Source of the DNA: an uncultured Caulobacterales bacterium
Lineage (GTDB): Bacteria > Pseudomonadota > Alphaproteobacteria > Caulobacterales > Maricaulaceae
Assembly: GCA_938007945.1 (NCBI GenBank)
Contig: CALLME010000069.1
Coordinates: forward strand, 1 to 6,960
Direction: 5' to 3'
Length of the DNA: 6,960 nt
Shown: in pieces, positions 5,293-6,960 of the stretch
How the letters are laid out: the number at the start of each line of letters is the position of its first letter
Numbering within the stretch: the stretch's first letter is position 1
Position numbers and translations under genes: made by a program
Notes under the pieces: model-generated
Seen by the model: the letters and a program-made list of their open reading frames with translations, nothing else
Database searches by the model: none
Told to the model about the DNA's origin: nothing

Positions 5293-6960
5293 CTACAGCC
5301 CGCCAGGCCCGCAATCATTGGCGAGGAAGTCGAGCATCTTGGTATAAAACTCGCTCTGGTGATTATAATAAAGCGTATTGTAGAAGTGGTCAGCATCTTT
5401 AAGCGTTAAGTACTGAATATCCTTGTTATGCGGCTTAATTGCCTTGGCATAATCCTTCAGGTGATAATACATGACGCGGCGATCATCTTCGCCGTGCACA
5501 AAGAGGATAGGCACATTAACCTTCTCGACTTCGTTGATAGGGTTGATACCGCTATAGCCGCCACGTTGTCGTGAGAGGTCATCGCTGAACTTAAAGCGCG
5601 TATTTTGACGTCCAAGATACTGTTTCTTGGCATCTGCCACAGGCGCACCTGCGATAACGCATTGATACATTTGCGGTGTACGAGAAGCTGCAACGAGGGC
5701 TGCGTAACCCCCGTAAGACCAGCCAAACATCGCCATACGGTCTGGATCCGCAAGACCTTTTGAGACAAGATATTTCGCCCCGTCGTCTTTGTCGTCCTGC
5801 ATCGCGCCGCCGTGTTCGTCCCAACTCGCCATAAAGAAGTCATTGCCCCAACCTTCGGAACCACGGTATTGCGGCTGCAAAACCATATAGCCATTATTGG
5901 CGAGGAGCTGCGCCCATTCGTCATAAACAATCACTTCGTTTACGTAAGGACCACCATGCGGCAACACGATCAGCGGGTGCGGACCTGGTGTGTTAGGCTT
6001 GGTCACATAACCCGGTATCATCTTCCCGTCTCGCGCCGGGTACTTAATGAACTCTACATTGGCAAGATCACTAGATTTTAAAAGCGGGTTCTGAGAACCG
6101 AGCTTACTCGCTTTGCCATTTTTGATGAGATAATAAGTGCCTGGATCCTTAGGCGCTTGGTTAAACACAATCATTGTATTGCCGTCGCGAGACCGGCTTG
6201 AAATAGACAGCTGATGTGCGTTCGGAATAGACGCCATGAGCTGATCATGGAGGCGCTTTTCTTCCATATCAAACCAATGACGCTCACGCTTGGCGCCTGG
6301 ATAGACGGCCGCTACAATATCATCGCGCCCAGCCCAACTCATAGAGTGACGTACCGTACCAATGATATCAGAATCATTGCGGCGGTAGATAAGCTTTCCA
6401 AATTGACCTCTGTTGAGATCAAACTCCCACAAGCCCGTCTTATCATGGCCGTTATTTGCCAAAACGATAGCTGTGTTTGGGTCGCCCTTTTTTGCTTTTA
6501 CATAAGTAATGTCATTGAGGATTACGTCGGATGTATCTGCACTTACGCGAGCAAATTCTTTCCAATTATCATCGCCAGGCGTACGGTAATAATTGACGAT
6601 TTCTTTCGTGCTATTATCAAAGCCTTGGGAAAACACAGGATTGCCATTAATGTCAAAGGACGCCTGAGGAATTTTTTCATTCCCCTTCATAATCAGAGAC
6701 CGCGTGCCCTTATCAAGGTTGAACTTGTAATAAGCGCTTGGACGAAAACGCTCAAATGGGTCATCCGTCAGAGAGTTACCGACCGCGCGGCCTGACTCGA
6801 TAATAATATTATCAGGATCATTGGGCAAAATATTTGCAAGGCCAAAGTTTCCGTCAATGTTCTTAAATTTATTTTTTGGGATAGAATAGGAGAAGGCACG
6901 GTAAGACCGGACGTCTTCTTCGGGCTGGCTAACGCGCTTGCGCACAATTTTTGACGCCGT
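5293..6960 (-). CDS. S9-family serine peptidase (prolyl oligopeptidase type), N-terminus beyond the window
   Basis: The frame is open from the right edge to TAA at 5293-5295, giving 555 visible residues. A GTG at 6945 could be read as a start, but the frame continues upstream of it without a stop. Full-length relatives are about 620-680 residues with a signal peptide, so roughly 100 residues are probably missing. Numbered from that GTG, residues 1 to about 290 resemble the beta-propeller of S9 enzymes (for example GLWEFDL at 171-177). The alpha/beta-hydrolase domain follows from about 300, with VLPHGGPY (327-334), the nucleophile Ser410 in GWSYGGY, Asp488 in HGEDDRRV and His520 in DADHFY, so the triad is intact. 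Such enzymes (COG1506) are usually periplasmic peptidases that cleave short peptides, often from protein-nutrient breakdown. The C-terminus ends DCGPGGL, with two late cysteines (C429, C545). The gene converges on the HIT gene. Exact specificity is unknown. Confidence 0.93.
   Translation of the reverse strand, partial: TASKIVRKRVSQPEEDVRSYRAFSYSIPKNKFKNIDGNFGLANILPNDPDNIIIESGRAVGNSLTDDPFERFRPSAYYKFNLDKGTRSLIMKGNEKIPQASFDINGNPVFSQGFDNSTKEIVNYYRTPGDDNWKEFARVSADTSDVILNDITYVKAKKGDPNTAIVLANNGHDKTGLWEFDLNRGQFGKLIYRRNDSDIIGTVRHSMSWAGRDDIVAAVYPGAKRERHWFDMEEKRLHDQLMASIPNAHQLSISSRSRDGNTMIVFNQAPKDPGTYYLIKNGKASKLGSQNPLLKSSDLANVEFIKYPARDGKMIPGYVTKPNTPGPHPLIVLPHGGPYVNEVIVYDEWAQLLANNGYMVLQPQYRGSEGWGNDFFMASWDEHGGAMQDDKDDGAKYLVSKGLADPDRMAMFGWSYGGYAALVAASRTPQMYQCVIAGAPVADAKKQYLGRQNTRFKFSDDLSRQRGGYSGINPINEVEKVNVPILFVHGEDDRRVMYYHLKDYAKAIKPHNKDIQYLTLKDADHFYNTLYYNHQSEFYTKMLDFLANDCGPGGL

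Noticed and set aside
6214..6795. A 193-codon open frame on the plus strand
   Set aside because: It is antisense to the well-supported S9 peptidase, has no recognisable domain and no ribosome-binding site that I can see.
1..6960. tRNA, rRNA, CRISPR array, insertion sequence or phage genes
   Set aside because: I saw no cloverleaf-like sequence, regularly spaced repeats, transposase motifs or terminal inverted repeats with target duplications; almost all the sequence is accounted for by ordinary genes.

Overview
The window looks like ordinary chromosomal DNA from an alphaproteobacterium of moderate GC content. The clue is a COQ9-family gene, a ubiquinone-biosynthesis family that among bacteria is largely alphaproteobacterial. 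The S9 peptidase and its C-terminal tail (DCGPGGL) suggest a marine Hyphomonadaceae/Maricaulales-like organism, but that placement is inference. I see no phage gene, transposase, integrase, CRISPR array, tRNA or rRNA.

Left block, minus strand (1-3007). Read in the direction of transcription, this holds an ABC-type ATPase (3007 to 2066), its NatB-like ABC-2 permease (2069 to 489, 4-bp ATGA overlap) and a COQ9-family gene (432 leftwards, cut by the window edge). The first two form a two-gene exporter operon of unknown substrate. COQ9 follows after a 56-bp gap that holds a possible promoter placed so that its mRNA would begin at the ATG.

Divergent control region (3008-3081). This 74-bp spacer separates the ABC operon from the plus-strand genes and is mostly filled by a long imperfect inverted repeat (3021-3071). 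It is the most striking non-coding structure in the window.

Central block, plus strand (3082-5227). A secreted TPR-repeat protein, the epoxyqueuosine reductase QueG (last step of tRNA queuosine synthesis) and a small HIT-family protein are tightly packed, with overlaps of 16 and 4 bp. They are probably co-transcribed and translationally coupled. The cluster ends at a hairpin terminator (5251-5270) that can serve both strands.

Right block, minus strand (5293-6960). A convergent S9-family serine peptidase (prolyl oligopeptidase/acylaminoacyl peptidase type) has an intact catalytic domain. Its N-terminal part runs off the right edge.

I found no clear novel system. The items most worth a second look are the palindrome between the divergent operons, the possible leaderless COQ9 promoter, and the uncharacterised TPR protein coupled to queG.
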